A stretch of DNA of 50,747 bases from Gammaproteobacteria bacterium (GTDB taxonomy: Bacteria; Pseudomonadota; Gammaproteobacteria; Steroidobacterales; Steroidobacteraceae), in the NCBI GenBank assembly GCA_021773365.1, contig JAJFKF010000050.1:1-50747 (forward strand), written 5' to 3'. Each line of letters opens with the position of its first letter. Position 1 is the stretch's first letter. Under the pieces are notes generated by a model. It was not told the origin of the DNA and searched no databases. It saw only the letters and a program-made list of their open reading frames with translations. Positions 18,145 through 28,500 of this stretch are shown here, one piece after another. A program made the position numbers and the translations under genes.

Positions 18145-19959
18145 TTGAAAAAAACAGGCGTCGTATGTCTGCTGTCGATATTGCTGTCTTCCACATTCAC
18201 TGGCGTCGCCCTGGCACATGAGGCGATGCCCGGCATGGAGGGACAGGGGACTGTGGAAGGAGCAGAAGGAGAGGAGCACCGATTCGACGGCGGCTCGGGA
18301 CTGATGCTCCACGACTTGAGTGCAGTGCAGATCGAGAGCCTGACGAGGCTCGGCAAGATCTGGGGATTTCTGAAGTACCACCATCCGCAAGTGGTATCGG
18401 GAAACCGGCAGTGGGACTACGACCTGTTTGACGCTCTGCCGGCAGTGCTGGCCGCCGCCAACCGCGCCGAGGCCAATACGGCAATCCTGCTGTGGATCGC
18501 CGAGTTGGGTGAAATCGCCGAGTGCGACCCGTGCGCTGATCTGAGCGAGACGGATCTGTACCTGCGCCCGCGCCTGCAGTGGCTGAATGACGAGGCCAGC
18601 CTGGGCACCGCGCTCAGTCGCACGTTGCGCGCCGTTTATCGCGCCCGCATACCCGGCGAGCAATTCTACGTCAGCATCAAACGCAACGTCGGCAATCCGC
18701 TGTTCAGGAATGAACTGGCCTATGCGGACATCCGCTTTCCAGACGCGGGGTTGCAGTTGCTTGCGCTGTATCGCTTCTGGAACATCATCGAGTACTGGTT
18801 CCCTTACCGCAATGTCATGGATGAGGACTGGGACGGCACGCTGGCAGCGTTTATCCCCGGAATCGCACTGGCTGACTCGAAGGACACTTATCAGCGCGAA
18901 CTCATGGCATTGATCGCCAGAGCACATGATTCGCATTCCAACTTGTGGAGTTCCCTGCACGTCAGGCCACCGGTGGGCGAATGCCAGCTGCCTGTCGGGA
19001 TTCGCTTCATCGGACGCGAGGCAGTGGTCAGTCGCATTGCCCCGGAATTCGACGGATGGAATGCCCTGCAGCGCGGCGATGTCATCGAATCGATTGATGG
19101 CACGGCCCTGGATGAGTTGATTGATGAATGGGCACCGTACTACGCAGCCTCCAATGAAGCCGTACGCCTGCGCGACATCGCCCGCTACATGACACGTGGT
19201 GAATGCGGGACGATGCACATGGGTATTCGGCGTGCAGGGAAAACAGCCAGGATAAAGGCCCACCGTGTACCGGCAAAAGCAGTCGATGCCAGCTACGTCG
19301 CCAGCAACGATCTGCCCGGCGCGACCTTCCGGCTGCTGTCCGAGCGTGCGGCCTATCTCAAACTCTCCACCGTCATGGCCTCGAAGGTGGCGGACTATGT
19401 GCGTGCGGCCGCAGGAACCGACGGACTCATCATCGATATTCGAAACTATCCATCGGACTTCGTGGTCTTCGCACTCGGCTCGCTGCTGGTGGAAACCGAA
19501 ACAGCATTCGCCCGTTTTGTCACGGCCGATATTTCAAATCCCGGCGCCTTCCACTGGGCCAGTACGGTATCTGTACAGCCCGGGAGCACGCGCTACGTGG
19601 GCAAGGTGATCATTCTGGTCGACGAACTTTCCATGAGCATGGCCGAATATACGGCCATGGCCCTGCGGGTCGCGCCGCAGGCAGTGGTCGTTGGCAGCGC
19701 CACCACCGGCGCCGACGGGAACCTGTCGCGGTTCGTGCTGCCCGGCGGACTGGGCAGCGCGATCAGCGGCATCGGCGTGTTCTATCCGGACAAGACACCC
19801 ACCCAGCGGATCGGCATCGTTCCGGATGTCCCGGTCACGCCCACCGTCGCCGGCATTGGCGAAGGCCGCGATGAAGTGCTCGAAGTCGCGCTAAGGCAGA
19901 TCTTTGGCGCGAAAATCACCGCCGAACAATTACGACGCCTGTACGGTGACGTCCGCTAG
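18145..19959 (+). CDS. Secreted S41-family (tail-specific-like) serine peptidase
   Basis: This 604-residue protein has a signal peptide (KKTGVVCLLSILLSSTF...GVALA), an N-terminal helical domain, a PDZ-like segment (about residues 290-370: LQRGDVIESIDGTALDELI) and a C-terminal S41 core. The expected serine is seen in DELSMSMAEYTAM (probably Ser498) and a histidine in AHDSHSNLW (His264). The lysine of the CtpA-type Ser-Lys dyad is absent, because that segment reads TTGADGN, so a tricorn/S41B-like Ser-His arrangement is more likely. The start is TTG 18145 with AGGAG nine bases upstream. It follows the receptor gene and probably acts on imported or surface peptides in the periplasm; that role is inference. 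A fragment of a close paralogue follows the module 2 receptor. Confidence 0.82.
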   Translation: MKKTGVVCLLSILLSSTFTGVALAHEAMPGMEGQGTVEGAEGEEHRFDGGSGLMLHDLSAVQIESLTRLGKIWGFLKYHHPQVVSGNRQWDYDLFDALPAVLAAANRAEANTAILLWIAELGEIAECDPCADLSETDLYLRPRLQWLNDEASLGTALSRTLRAVYRARIPGEQFYVSIKRNVGNPLFRNELAYADIRFPDAGLQLLALYRFWNIIEYWFPYRNVMDEDWDGTLAAFIPGIALADSKDTYQRELMALIARAHDSHSNLWSSLHVRPPVGECQLPVGIRFIGREAVVSRIAPEFDGWNALQRGDVIESIDGTALDELIDEWAPYYAASNEAVRLRDIARYMTRGECGTMHMGIRRAGKTARIKAHRVPAKAVDASYVASNDLPGATFRLLSERAAYLKLSTVMASKVADYVRAAAGTDGLIIDIRNYPSDFVVFALGSLLVETETAFARFVTADISNPGAFHWASTVSVQPGSTRYVGKVIILVDELSMSMAEYTAMALRVAPQAVVVGSATTGADGNLSRFVLPGGLGSAISGIGVFYPDKTPTQRIGIVPDVPVTPTVAGIGEGRDEVLEVALRQIFGAKITAEQLRRLYGDVR

Positions 19960-19964
19960 TCCGA

Positions 19965-19982
19965 CCCTGCCGATGCGGCGGG
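19965..19982. terminator. Possible terminator hairpin after the S41 peptidase gene
   Basis: The sequence CCTGCCG-ATG-CGGCGGG just after the stop forms a 7-base GC-rich stem with one G-T pair. No T-tract follows, so only its position supports termination. The rest of the 250-base gap to the convergent fecR gene shows no recognisable gene. Confidence 0.3.
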
Positions 19983-20209
19983 ATCAAGCCTCAGCTCTCG
20001 GCGTATCAGCGGTTCCAGTGACTCTATCCCCTTCTCCGAGATCAGCCGGTCGCTTCTGTGGAGTAACAGATCAGGCGGGATCGACCTGACGCTGTATTCT
20101 CTGACAAAGCGAAGCGAATGTTTTCAGGAGATCATGAGCGGTGCGCAGTGTTCACGGTCAGTGGATCTTTCTGCGCGAAAGCGGGTGCTACAGCTGCATC
20201 GTGAGGCGC

Positions 20210-21385
20210 TCAACGCGAACGCACGATCAGCCGATTCTTGACGCTTTGAATCTCCAGAGAATCGTCCTGCGCCAGAAATTTGATCAGCATTTGAGGCTCA
20301 TCGGCCAGAAACACGCCCCAGATAAGCCGCTGGCCCAGTGCGCCGGATTCGATACGGATCTGCAGTTCGTTGTAGCGATTGAACTCCTGCGCCACTTCGA
20401 CAAGCGGCACGGCGCGGAATACCAGTCGTCGTTGCCGCCACGCAACGGCAGTGCTGACATCGGGTATGGTGCTCTTGACGATCCTGCTGCGGGTAATGTC
20501 GGCTTGTTCGCCCACTGCAAGCAGCGCAGGCGCCGCGGTGTCCCCATCAGCGGTGGGCAACTCCGATCCCGAACCGCCCGCCTCACTCACAGATGGCACC
20601 GCCGGTCTATCGTCCGGGCGGGTTGTAACGCGTACCTGCCCTTCGATGACCGCGACCTTGGTCTGGTCTCCGCGTTCGTATACGTTGAACTGGGTGCCGA
20701 TTGCCTGAACTACTGCGTTCGAAGTCAGTACCCGGAATGGGCGCAGGGCATCGCGGGCAACCGTAAACAACGCTTCGCCCCGCACCAGCCGCAATTCACG
20801 CGATTGCCCGGAGAACTGCACATCGACACGCGAACGCGTGTTGAGATGCAGCAGCGAGCCGTCCTGAAGGCGGACGACACGCTGCTCGCCGACGCCGGTT
20901 GCGAAGCTATCGGCTCCTGGCAAGTACGTCCAAAGGACCCACAATCCAAAAGCGAGCGCCGCAGACGCAGCAGCAACAGCAACAAGCGGGGCTTGATGTT
21001 TCGCTGCACTGTACCCCGAGCTCTGGCTGGGAAGTGCAGGATCTGCGGGCTCGCAAACTGTTGTGACACTCACAGCATCTGCTGCGGTGCCTGCCGGATC
21101 CCTGGAATTGTCGCCGTTCTCACCGCCTGGTGTCGTCAGGGGGACTATATTCGATGGCGTTGTCTGCAGCAGCGAATCGATTTCGAGTGTCCGGGAAATG
21201 TTACTTCCACGCAGCGCGGCATAGGTAGTTGAGGCCAGCATGAATTCGTCGATATGGCGCGGGGATTCCTTTAGCCAGCGCAGAAAATCCGCGCTGCATT
21301 CCGGAGAGCGGTCGTCGATCCGCCGCAGCACCCATTCGGCGGCGTCGGTTGCCAGGCCCAGATTGTCGGAACGGTGAGTATTCAT
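20210..21385 (-). CDS. FecR-type sigma regulator (module 2)
   Basis: A 391-residue FecR-like protein, longer than usual because of a linker of about 70 residues. It has a cytoplasmic N-terminus with the family signature (WLKESPRHIDEFMLA, residues 37-51), the linker, one membrane helix near 132-154, the periplasmic FecR domain (GEQRVVRLQDGSLLHLNTRSRV, GEALFTVARDALRPFRV, AIGTQFNVY) and a C-terminal STN-like part (LVFRAVPLVEVAQEFNRY). The frame is open to 21532, but ATG 21385 (MNTHRSDNLG) gives the normal FecR start and lies 23 bases after the sigma gene. The sigma-fecR pair is on the minus strand, divergent from its receptor. Confidence 0.88.
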   Translation of the reverse strand: MNTHRSDNLGLATDAAEWVLRRIDDRSPECSADFLRWLKESPRHIDEFMLASTTYAALRGSNISRTLEIDSLLQTTPSNIVPLTTPGGENGDNSRDPAGTAADAVSVTTVCEPADPALPSQSSGYSAAKHQAPLVAVAAASAALAFGLWVLWTYLPGADSFATGVGEQRVVRLQDGSLLHLNTRSRVDVQFSGQSRELRLVRGEALFTVARDALRPFRVLTSNAVVQAIGTQFNVYERGDQTKVAVIEGQVRVTTRPDDRPAVPSVSEAGGSGSELPTADGDTAAPALLAVGEQADITRSRIVKSTIPDVSTAVAWRQRRLVFRAVPLVEVAQEFNRYNELQIRIESGALGQRLIWGVFLADEPQMLIKFLAQDDSLEIQSVKNRLIVRSR

Positions 21386-21408
21386 AGTATTCTCATCCGC
21401 AGGTTTCA

Positions 21409-21936
21409 CTATGAAGTCCAGTTGGCCTGCCGGCAGTAGGCCAGACCCCGGGCGATATACTTTTTTACGCTCTGCGGCGACAGACCCAGACGCGCGGCGA
21501 TTTGCTCTTGCGGCAGGTCTTCCCATAGCCACAGCGCCAGAACCGCTCGATAGGTGGCCGGCACTTGGGCAAGAACCCGCAGTATCTGCTGCTCGGCCCC
21601 GAACTTGTCGGCGAGGTCATCGTGCCAGATGTTCAGATCCGTGCGTCGTTCACCTTGGGCATCCGCAGTCTCAGAGTTGTAGGTCACAATTTCGCGCCGA
21701 TGGTGCAGTGCGAACTCGTTGACGACATTGGCCGCGATGCGAAACAGATAGCCTTCGATATTGCGCACCAGCTCCCGTTGTGGGCTTTGCAGGAATCGCA
21801 GGTACACGTACTGCACCATGTCGTCTACTTCAACACTGTTGCGCAGACGCCGGGTCAGGAAGCGGTACAACGCCGGTGCATGCTGCGACAAGGTCTTCAG
21901 CCGGCCTGCTTCCGGTTCGTTGTCTTCACCGGACAT
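21409..21936 (-). CDS. ECF sigma factor, FecI type (module 2)
   Basis: A 175-residue ECF sigma factor. Region 2 is seen as VEVDDMVQYVYLRFLQSP and GYLFRIAANVVNEFALHHRRE, and region 4 as LPQEQIAARLGLSPQSVKKYIARGLAYCR. I take ATG 21936 (MSGEDNEPEAG) as the start; the frame is open to 22050 without a better ribosome site, so the N-terminus is uncertain by up to 38 residues. It is followed after 23 bases by its FecR partner and faces away from the module 2 receptor across about 160 bases, in which I could not find a repeated bipartite motif like those of modules 3 and 4. Confidence 0.85.
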   Translation of the reverse strand: MSGEDNEPEAGRLKTLSQHAPALYRFLTRRLRNSVEVDDMVQYVYLRFLQSPQRELVRNIEGYLFRIAANVVNEFALHHRREIVTYNSETADAQGERRTDLNIWHDDLADKFGAEQQILRVLAQVPATYRAVLALWLWEDLPQEQIAARLGLSPQSVKKYIARGLAYCRQANWTS

Positions 21937-22094
21937 ATTGTGTTGATCGATTGTGGATTTCACATATACCCAGATCGTCGGGCGACCATTTTGGGGGACA
22001 CATTCTAGCGGCAGAGTACAGCCTGTCCTCCAAATCGAGGTGAAGATCATCTATGACACTAGCGGCCGCAACGGCCGGATAATGGGGATCGGCC

Positions 22095-25000
22095 ATGAAA
22101 CGAAGACTTCAACTCCTGCTCTGCCTCGCCCTGGCGCTATCTGACATGGGAGGAAGGGCAATGGCTCAGCAGCCGTCAGCAGCCCGCCTTATCGCAATCG
22201 ACATCTCCGCCCAGCCGCTAGGTGACGCTCTGGCGGAATTCGGCAAGCAGGTTGATCTTGCCATGGTGTTCTACGACGCAGATCTCGGGCGTGATCTCAA
22301 GGCGCCGCACCTGGCGGGAACGTTTACCGCCGACGATGCGCTGGCGCGCCTGCTGTCCAACACTGGTCTGCGCTATGAGTACCTTGACGAGCGGACAATT
22401 GCCATTCGCGCACTGAAGTCGGGGCCGGAAACGACTTCCGACGCTGCTTCGCTGCCCGGCGACGATCCCCGTAACGCGGGAAGCGGACTATTGCGAGTTG
22501 CGCGCACGGCAGCCGATGCGACCCAGGGCATGCAGCAGGTAGCGGCCGATGCGGATGACGGCCGGCCAGTTGGTGAAAGCCAGCAGGCGGATGGTGTCTC
22601 AAAGGACGAGAAGTCCAAGGAGATCGTCGTCACCGGCAGCCGTCTTGCCGGGGCACCCAGTCAGTTGGCCGCGAACGTGCTGGTACTGGACGCAGAGGAT
22701 CTGCGCGCCACAGGGCAAAGCACTCTGGAGGGCGTTCTGCGCCAGCTGCCACAGAACATGTTCGGCGCCACTGAGATCGGCGCGGCGATTGCCGGCAGTG
22801 GCGCATCGTTCAATGGTGCACTGAATATCACCGGCGGCTCCAGCGTCAACCTGCGCGGTCTCGGCAGCGAGTCCTCGCTGATTCTTGTCGATGGGCGCCG
22901 CATCGGCAAGTCGGGCGTATTCGGCGGGATCTCGGATATCAGCGGAGTTCCCCTGAGCGCCGTTGAACGCGTGGAGATACTGCTTGACGGTGCCTCGTCG
23001 ATCTACGGTTCCGATGCAGTCGGTGGGGTGGTGAACGTCATTCTGAAGAAGGACTATGACGGGGTCGAAGCTGCCTACGAGTACGCGACCCCGGAACAGG
23101 GAGGGTTCGATGAGCAGATTGTGACAGTGTCCGGTGGCACGGGCTGGGGCGGTGGCCGGGTTCGCGCAACCTTCGAGCACTTTCAGCGCAGCAATCTGGA
23201 CGGCGCCGAGCGGCCGGAGCGCATTGCCCGCAGTTTCTACCAGGCACCGGCAATGCTGCAGGGCTTTCCCCTGTTCTATCGGTACAACGGCCAGAACTAC
23301 CTGCCCTCGCAACTGGCCGGTCTGGGACTGACTTCCAGCTCGCCTGGCGTTCAGCGCTTCAATTATGCGGTAGCGCCCGGCGGCCAGGATGGCAGCAGCC
23401 TGTCGGTGGCCGATATCTCGACTTTCGACAGCTCGTTCATCTACGACCTGGATGCGAGTGAGGGTATCAGTCTGATCCCGGCTCAAAAGCGTAGTTCATT
23501 GCAGTTGGGATTCGATCAGGCATTGCCTTGGTTGGGCGATGAGGTAAGTCTGACCGGCTCGCTGTACTACTCGCAGCGCGACACCTATGCTGCCAATGGG
23601 GCCTTCTACTTCCAGGGAAGTATGCCGGCAACCGGCCCCGCCAACCCGTTTGAGGCCACGACATCGATCTACTGGAGTATTCCGAGTCTGCCGGACCGGC
23701 ACTACCAAACCGACCAGCAGGTGTCGCGCTGGAATCTGGCGCTGGACGGCGGCATCGGTAGGGACTGGCGCTGGAGCGTGGCGGCCGGGCAGTCGCGTGA
23801 CCGGATCAAGTCCCGCTACTTCAACAACCCCATTCCCGGGGTCTACTTCACGCCGGCGCTGTTGCAGCAGTACCAGCAGCAGGGCAGAGTCATCGATCTG
23901 CGGCTCACGGAGCTGGTGGATGCAGGCCTGAATCTGTTCGCGGGAGACATCGACGCGGTGAATTCGCCGCAGCTGCTGGCCGGCCTGGTCGAGCCGCAGG
24001 CGCAAAACGTTCTGGCGATCAACCTGGAGAGCTCCGCAGAGATCGGCGTCAGCGGATCGCTGTTCCGGCTTCCCGGCGGTGATATGTATATGGCCGCTGG
24101 TGTCGAATGGCGTGAGGAGACACTGGAGACCGGCTCGGAAATCCGGGTCGGACAAACCGATCTGATGTCGAATATCAGTCTGCCGGTCAGCGGCTTTGAT
24201 GCCGTGGAATCCGGCAGGGTGCAGCAATCTGCATACGCGGAGTTACTGGTGCCCGTGATCGGGGCCGCGAACGCGGTCGCTGGGGCTCAGGCTCTTACCC
24301 TGACCGGCGCGGCACGCTATGACTCCTACGACCACTACGGCGGTGACACGATCTGGTCGCTGGGATTGATCTGGCGTCCGGTGGATCAAGCGACCTTCAA
24401 AATCAACCAGGCCACCTCATATGTGGTGCCTACGCCGCGCGAAGGACTCATTCCGCCGAGCTATACAAACTATCCGCAGATCTCGCCTGTCACCTATCCA
24501 AACGGCCAGCCGGTGAATCTCATCGACGAGAATGGCGTACCCACCGGCGAGGTCGACTACCTGGGCATTACCATTTTCGGCGGCAATCCGGATCTGCAGC
24601 CGGAGACGGCTTCATCGCTGGCCGCTGGCGTGGAAATCAGACCGGATGTCCTGCCGGGCTTTACGCTGAGCGCCACCTGGCACCGCACCGACTACACCAA
24701 TCGGATCGGGGCTGCGCCGGTTGTGCAGTACTTCGCCGGCTCCGATTACGTGGCGTACTACCCGAACCTGACTCGCGACGCAGAGAACGGCTGGCTGATA
24801 CGAGATTACCGCGCCATCAACTACGCATCGGTGGATGTGGAGGGTGTGGACTATCGACTGCGTTACGACCGGGAAACGGAACTGGGTCACCTCGTGCTGA
24901 CAGCCAACGTCGGATACACGAGCAAGTACGAGCGGATACTGCTGGCCGGCGATGAGCCGATCAACGAAGTGGCGAATGTGGGTTTTGAATCGCATCGTGT

Positions 25001-25379
25001 GATACCAGCTTACCGCTACAGCACGAATCTGGGGTGGTACCGCGGAGGGCTGGCGGTGAACCTGGATATCAGCACGGCGAGCAGGACTGTCAGCACCGGA
25101 CTAAGGAGCGGCAGTATTCTCCGTCGAACCGGAAAGGCAGCCGTGCTGACGGACCTGCTGTTCTCTTATGACCTGGAGCGAAGCCAGGGCGTTTCAGTGC
25201 CAGGCTGGTTGCAGAATTCGGCCGTGGCGCTGAATATTCTGAATGTGCTGGACAGTCATCCTGAGTACAGCGTCGATAACCTTACAACCGGTCAACCTCA
25301 CAGCATTCCTGAAATGAATGCCAACCTGGCTGATCCGCGCGGGAGAATGTTCTACCTGAAATTGACCAAGCGCTTCTGA
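22095..25379 (+). CDS. TonB-dependent receptor with STN domain (module 2)
   Basis: This is the longest receptor here (1094 residues). It has a signal peptide, an STN domain (about 35-110: IDISAQPLGDALAEFGKQ), a linker, a plug from about residue 175 (KEIVVTGSRLAGAP; NLRGLGSESSLILVDGRR; SIYGSDAVGGVVNVIL) and a beta-barrel ending in YLKLTKRF. The STN domain shows it is a signalling receptor, paired with the divergent sigma-fecR genes. The substrate is unknown. Unlike module 1 it has no intact downstream enzyme gene: the stop codon is followed immediately by a fragment of an S41 peptidase gene. Confidence 0.92.
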   Translation: MKRRLQLLLCLALALSDMGGRAMAQQPSAARLIAIDISAQPLGDALAEFGKQVDLAMVFYDADLGRDLKAPHLAGTFTADDALARLLSNTGLRYEYLDERTIAIRALKSGPETTSDAASLPGDDPRNAGSGLLRVARTAADATQGMQQVAADADDGRPVGESQQADGVSKDEKSKEIVVTGSRLAGAPSQLAANVLVLDAEDLRATGQSTLEGVLRQLPQNMFGATEIGAAIAGSGASFNGALNITGGSSVNLRGLGSESSLILVDGRRIGKSGVFGGISDISGVPLSAVERVEILLDGASSIYGSDAVGGVVNVILKKDYDGVEAAYEYATPEQGGFDEQIVTVSGGTGWGGGRVRATFEHFQRSNLDGAERPERIARSFYQAPAMLQGFPLFYRYNGQNYLPSQLAGLGLTSSSPGVQRFNYAVAPGGQDGSSLSVADISTFDSSFIYDLDASEGISLIPAQKRSSLQLGFDQALPWLGDEVSLTGSLYYSQRDTYAANGAFYFQGSMPATGPANPFEATTSIYWSIPSLPDRHYQTDQQVSRWNLALDGGIGRDWRWSVAAGQSRDRIKSRYFNNPIPGVYFTPALLQQYQQQGRVIDLRLTELVDAGLNLFAGDIDAVNSPQLLAGLVEPQAQNVLAINLESSAEIGVSGSLFRLPGGDMYMAAGVEWREETLETGSEIRVGQTDLMSNISLPVSGFDAVESGRVQQSAYAELLVPVIGAANAVAGAQALTLTGAARYDSYDHYGGDTIWSLGLIWRPVDQATFKINQATSYVVPTPREGLIPPSYTNYPQISPVTYPNGQPVNLIDENGVPTGEVDYLGITIFGGNPDLQPETASSLAAGVEIRPDVLPGFTLSATWHRTDYTNRIGAAPVVQYFAGSDYVAYYPNLTRDAENGWLIRDYRAINYASVDVEGVDYRLRYDRETELGHLVLTANVGYTSKYERILLAGDEPINEVANVGFESHRVIPAYRYSTNLGWYRGGLAVNLDISTASRTVSTGLRSGSILRRTGKAAVLTDLLFSYDLERSQGVSVPGWLQNSAVALNILNVLDSHPEYSVDNLTTGQPHSIPEMNANLADPRGRMFYLKLTKRF

Positions 25380-25510
25380 CGGATTTCGTGATCTTCGCCC
25401 TCGGCTCGCTGCTGGTGGAAACCGAAACAGCATTCGCCCGTTTTGTCACGGTGTCTCTACAGCCCGGGAGCACGCGCTACGCGGGCAAGGTGATCATTCT
25501 GGTCGACGAA
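25380..25510 (+). pseudogene. Fragment of an S41 peptidase gene, near-copy of part of the gene at 18145-19959
   Basis: These 131 bases match 19454-19626 of the intact S41 peptidase gene at about 95 percent by eye, apart from one in-frame loss of 42 bases. The loss falls between two ACGG tetranucleotides, as expected for slippage or recombination. The translated piece (FALGSLLVETETAFARF ... GKVIILVDE) stops before the active-site serine. The fragment starts at the base after the module 2 receptor stop and has no start codon context, so it is not functional. It suggests that the receptor-peptidase pairing existed twice, or that a recombination between the two modules left a scar. Confidence 0.85.
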
Positions 25511-25545
25511 TCCTCCAGCGGAATACCAGATTCTCCGTGGCGCAC

Positions 25546-28500
25546 TCAGAAATCCTTGGAGACACTCAGGGCGAACGAGCGCAGGCGGACGTCGCCAAAC
25601 GGACTCAGGTACAGGCCATCGTACTGGACATCGAAGGGCGGCACCTTGTTGAAGACATTACGTACGTTCATCTGAACGGTCACGCCGTCGAGCAACCCCT
25701 GAACAAAGCCCACGCCCGGCGCGCCTTCCCCAAAGTGATAGGCCAGAAACAGATCGTGATACATCTGCGACGGGATGGTGTCTCCACCCTGCGCAGCAAT
25801 AGCGGAACCAGACTGGCCTCGCGTGGCCCTGGGGCCGCCTATCGCGCCAGCTGTTTTGTAGGAATGGCAGTAGGTCGCCGTCCATTCCGCAGACAGGCCG
25901 CGGGATTGCCAGGACAGCGAGGCATTCCCCTTGTACCTGAGACCGCCACCCTCGGAGGGGAAGCCGATGGAGTTGTACCCGGGGGTGTCCAGCGTGTACT
26001 GGGTTATATCCGTGTCCATCCGGGTAGCGCTGGCGCGAAAGCCGAACGTGCCCCGGTCGGTCCGGAGCTGATGGCTGACACCGATGTCCCAGCCGGAGGA
26101 TTCCTGCCGGTAGAGATTCATCGAGCTGCGGTCCACCACGTCAATCATGCCGGTGTCGAAACGCACCACGCGGTCCGGATAAAAACTCTCCAGGTCAATC
26201 AATGTCTGCGCGCCCAGACTGGCGATGTAGTTGAACTGCTCAATCCTGTAGTACTCGAGATTGAAGCGCAGGCCCTGCAGGACGGCCCACCGGGGCTGCC
26301 AGATGAAGCCCGCATTGGTGCTTTTCGAACTGGCTGGCACGAGGTCCGGATTCCCGCCGGTGATGGTATCGACGCGGTATGTGGCGGGATTACCCATTAC
26401 ATCGAGGATGGTGGGATCGGTAATCGTGGTCTGGCTGCCGACCCGATTGGGGCTTCTCGTCAGCTGCTCCGGCCTGGGCGGCAGGAAGGCGGTGGCGAGA
26501 GATACACGCAAGGTCAGCTCCTTCACCGGCTGATACAGCAATCCCAGGGTGTGGTTGGATGAAGAGTAGGTGGTGTGGTCGGAAAAGGGCTCGCCATTGT
26601 CGGTCAGCCCGTTGTAGATCACCAACGGCGGATTCAGGAAATAGAGATGGATTTCTCCCGAGGTGCCGGCGCTCGATTTCAGCCGCTCGTAGCGACCGGC
26701 AAGCTGCATTTCCAGCTTCTCGATGCCCGGCAGCCAGCCCTGCCTGATCAGCGGCGCGCTGAGTTCAGCATACAGGCTGTTGGATACCTGATCACGGGCA
26801 TAGCTGATACTCGTATAGTTCCGGGTCGGAGAGAGATTGTACTCGGTCGCAAACTCGTTCCGCGGAACCCGGGTGTCGTTGTGCTCCAGGCCCACGGCCA
26901 AACGGGGCCGCCCCCACGGCAGCGCGGGCAGCGCGCCCGAGCCTCGAAGTGCCAGACTGTAGAGCGTGCTCTTGCCGCTGTACTGGTTCGGTCCCAGATA
27001 GGGCGACCAGTCGAATGGATAAAGCGCCATGTCGAAGAAGGGGTTGATGTAATTGGGCGCGCTCTCGTCCGCATTCAATCCGGCCGTGATCGCGACGTTG
27101 TCGGTGCTGTAATAGCTGAAGTCGTAGCGGCTTTCCGACCAGCCGAAATCGAGCAGACCCGTCCACTCAGCGGGCAGCCGCGCGACGAAACCGGCGGCCA
27201 GACGCCGGGTCACCGAGCTGTTGCGGGTCGCCGACGCGAATGAATCGGTGATCTGCAGACTGACAGCCTCCTCGAATGGATTGCTCGGCGCCGAGGCAGG
27301 TACGGTCATCAGCGGGATAGGGTTGAAGAGGCCGTTGCTGATGTTCTCGTTGTAGGAGAGTTCGACATAGGCGTCCAGCCAGGGCAGCATCTCCCGCCGG
27401 ACCTCGCCTCTCAGCGATCGCGTCCGGGGCGTCGCACCCAATGGGTACAGCAGGCCATTGGGCCCGCGGGTGCTCAGCGGCAATTCCAGGTTCCATTGCC
27501 CGGCATTGGCCACCAGCGCCGCGGTCAACTCGGCCTTGCTGGCATCCGGCGACAGGCCCGCGGGGATGTGACTGATGCGCGAATTGAAGGGAATACCGCC
27601 GTCCAGCGTCAGGCTGGGCAGGGAGGCGGAATTGGCCGCCAGATTGGCTTCCGCACCCTGCCATGGGTCGCGGAACAGGATGTAATCCGGTGAATTCTGC
27701 TGGATCCGCTCCATATTGGCGCGCAGGATGTCGGCGCGATCACGCAGCAGCATAGGCTTGGCATCCGACCAGGAGGCGTTCAGCATGACGCTGGTCCGCC
27801 CGCCCTCCAGGCCGAAGCCGTAGTTGACGGAGGCAGTGCGGCGCGGCGCGTCACCATCCCATACATTGTCGTAGGAAAAGCGCAGCTCACCGCCACGATA
27901 AGACTGCTTCAGGATGACATTCACCACCCCGCCGATGGCGCTGCCGCCGTAGATGCCCGAAGCGGAGGACGGCAGGACCTCGATGCGGTCGATGGCGCTC
28001 AGGGGAATGCCGTTGAGGTCTGCCTGTGCGTCGACGGTGGAGTCGCCGCGCACGATATTCGCCAGCCGGCGGCCATTAACCAGGATGAGCGTCTTGTCCT
28101 GCCCCAGCCCACGCAAATTGATCTGGCTGGCATTGCCATAGGAGGCGGATTGAACGCCGGAGGAGTACTGCGAGTTGGAACGTACGACGGTATTCATCGT
28201 CAGGCGCTGCTTGAGAAAATCCTCCACGTTGATGGCGCCCGAGGCTTCGATGGTCTCGGAATCGAAAATGTAGTAGGGCTGCGCGTCATCCATGGTGCGC
28301 CCGATATCCAGGTTACCATCGACAAAGGGCCGGGGCTTCTCGCGCTCGCCCTGCACTACCACCTGAGGTCCTTCCTGTTCCTGCGCCGCTGCCTGCTTCT
28401 TGTCCTGCGCGCCGGCCGCTGCCAGGCGCATCTGGTCGGCGGGCATTCCGGCGGCCGTGCTCTTCTCCATCGGCCGTATCGCCACCATCCGCTCGTTGAC

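Noticed and set aside
20141-21232. 363-residue plus-strand frame over fecR of module 2
   Set aside because: Antisense to a clear FecR. A 35-codon ATG frame with a CAGGAG site at its start (near 20130) was also considered, but it has no other support.
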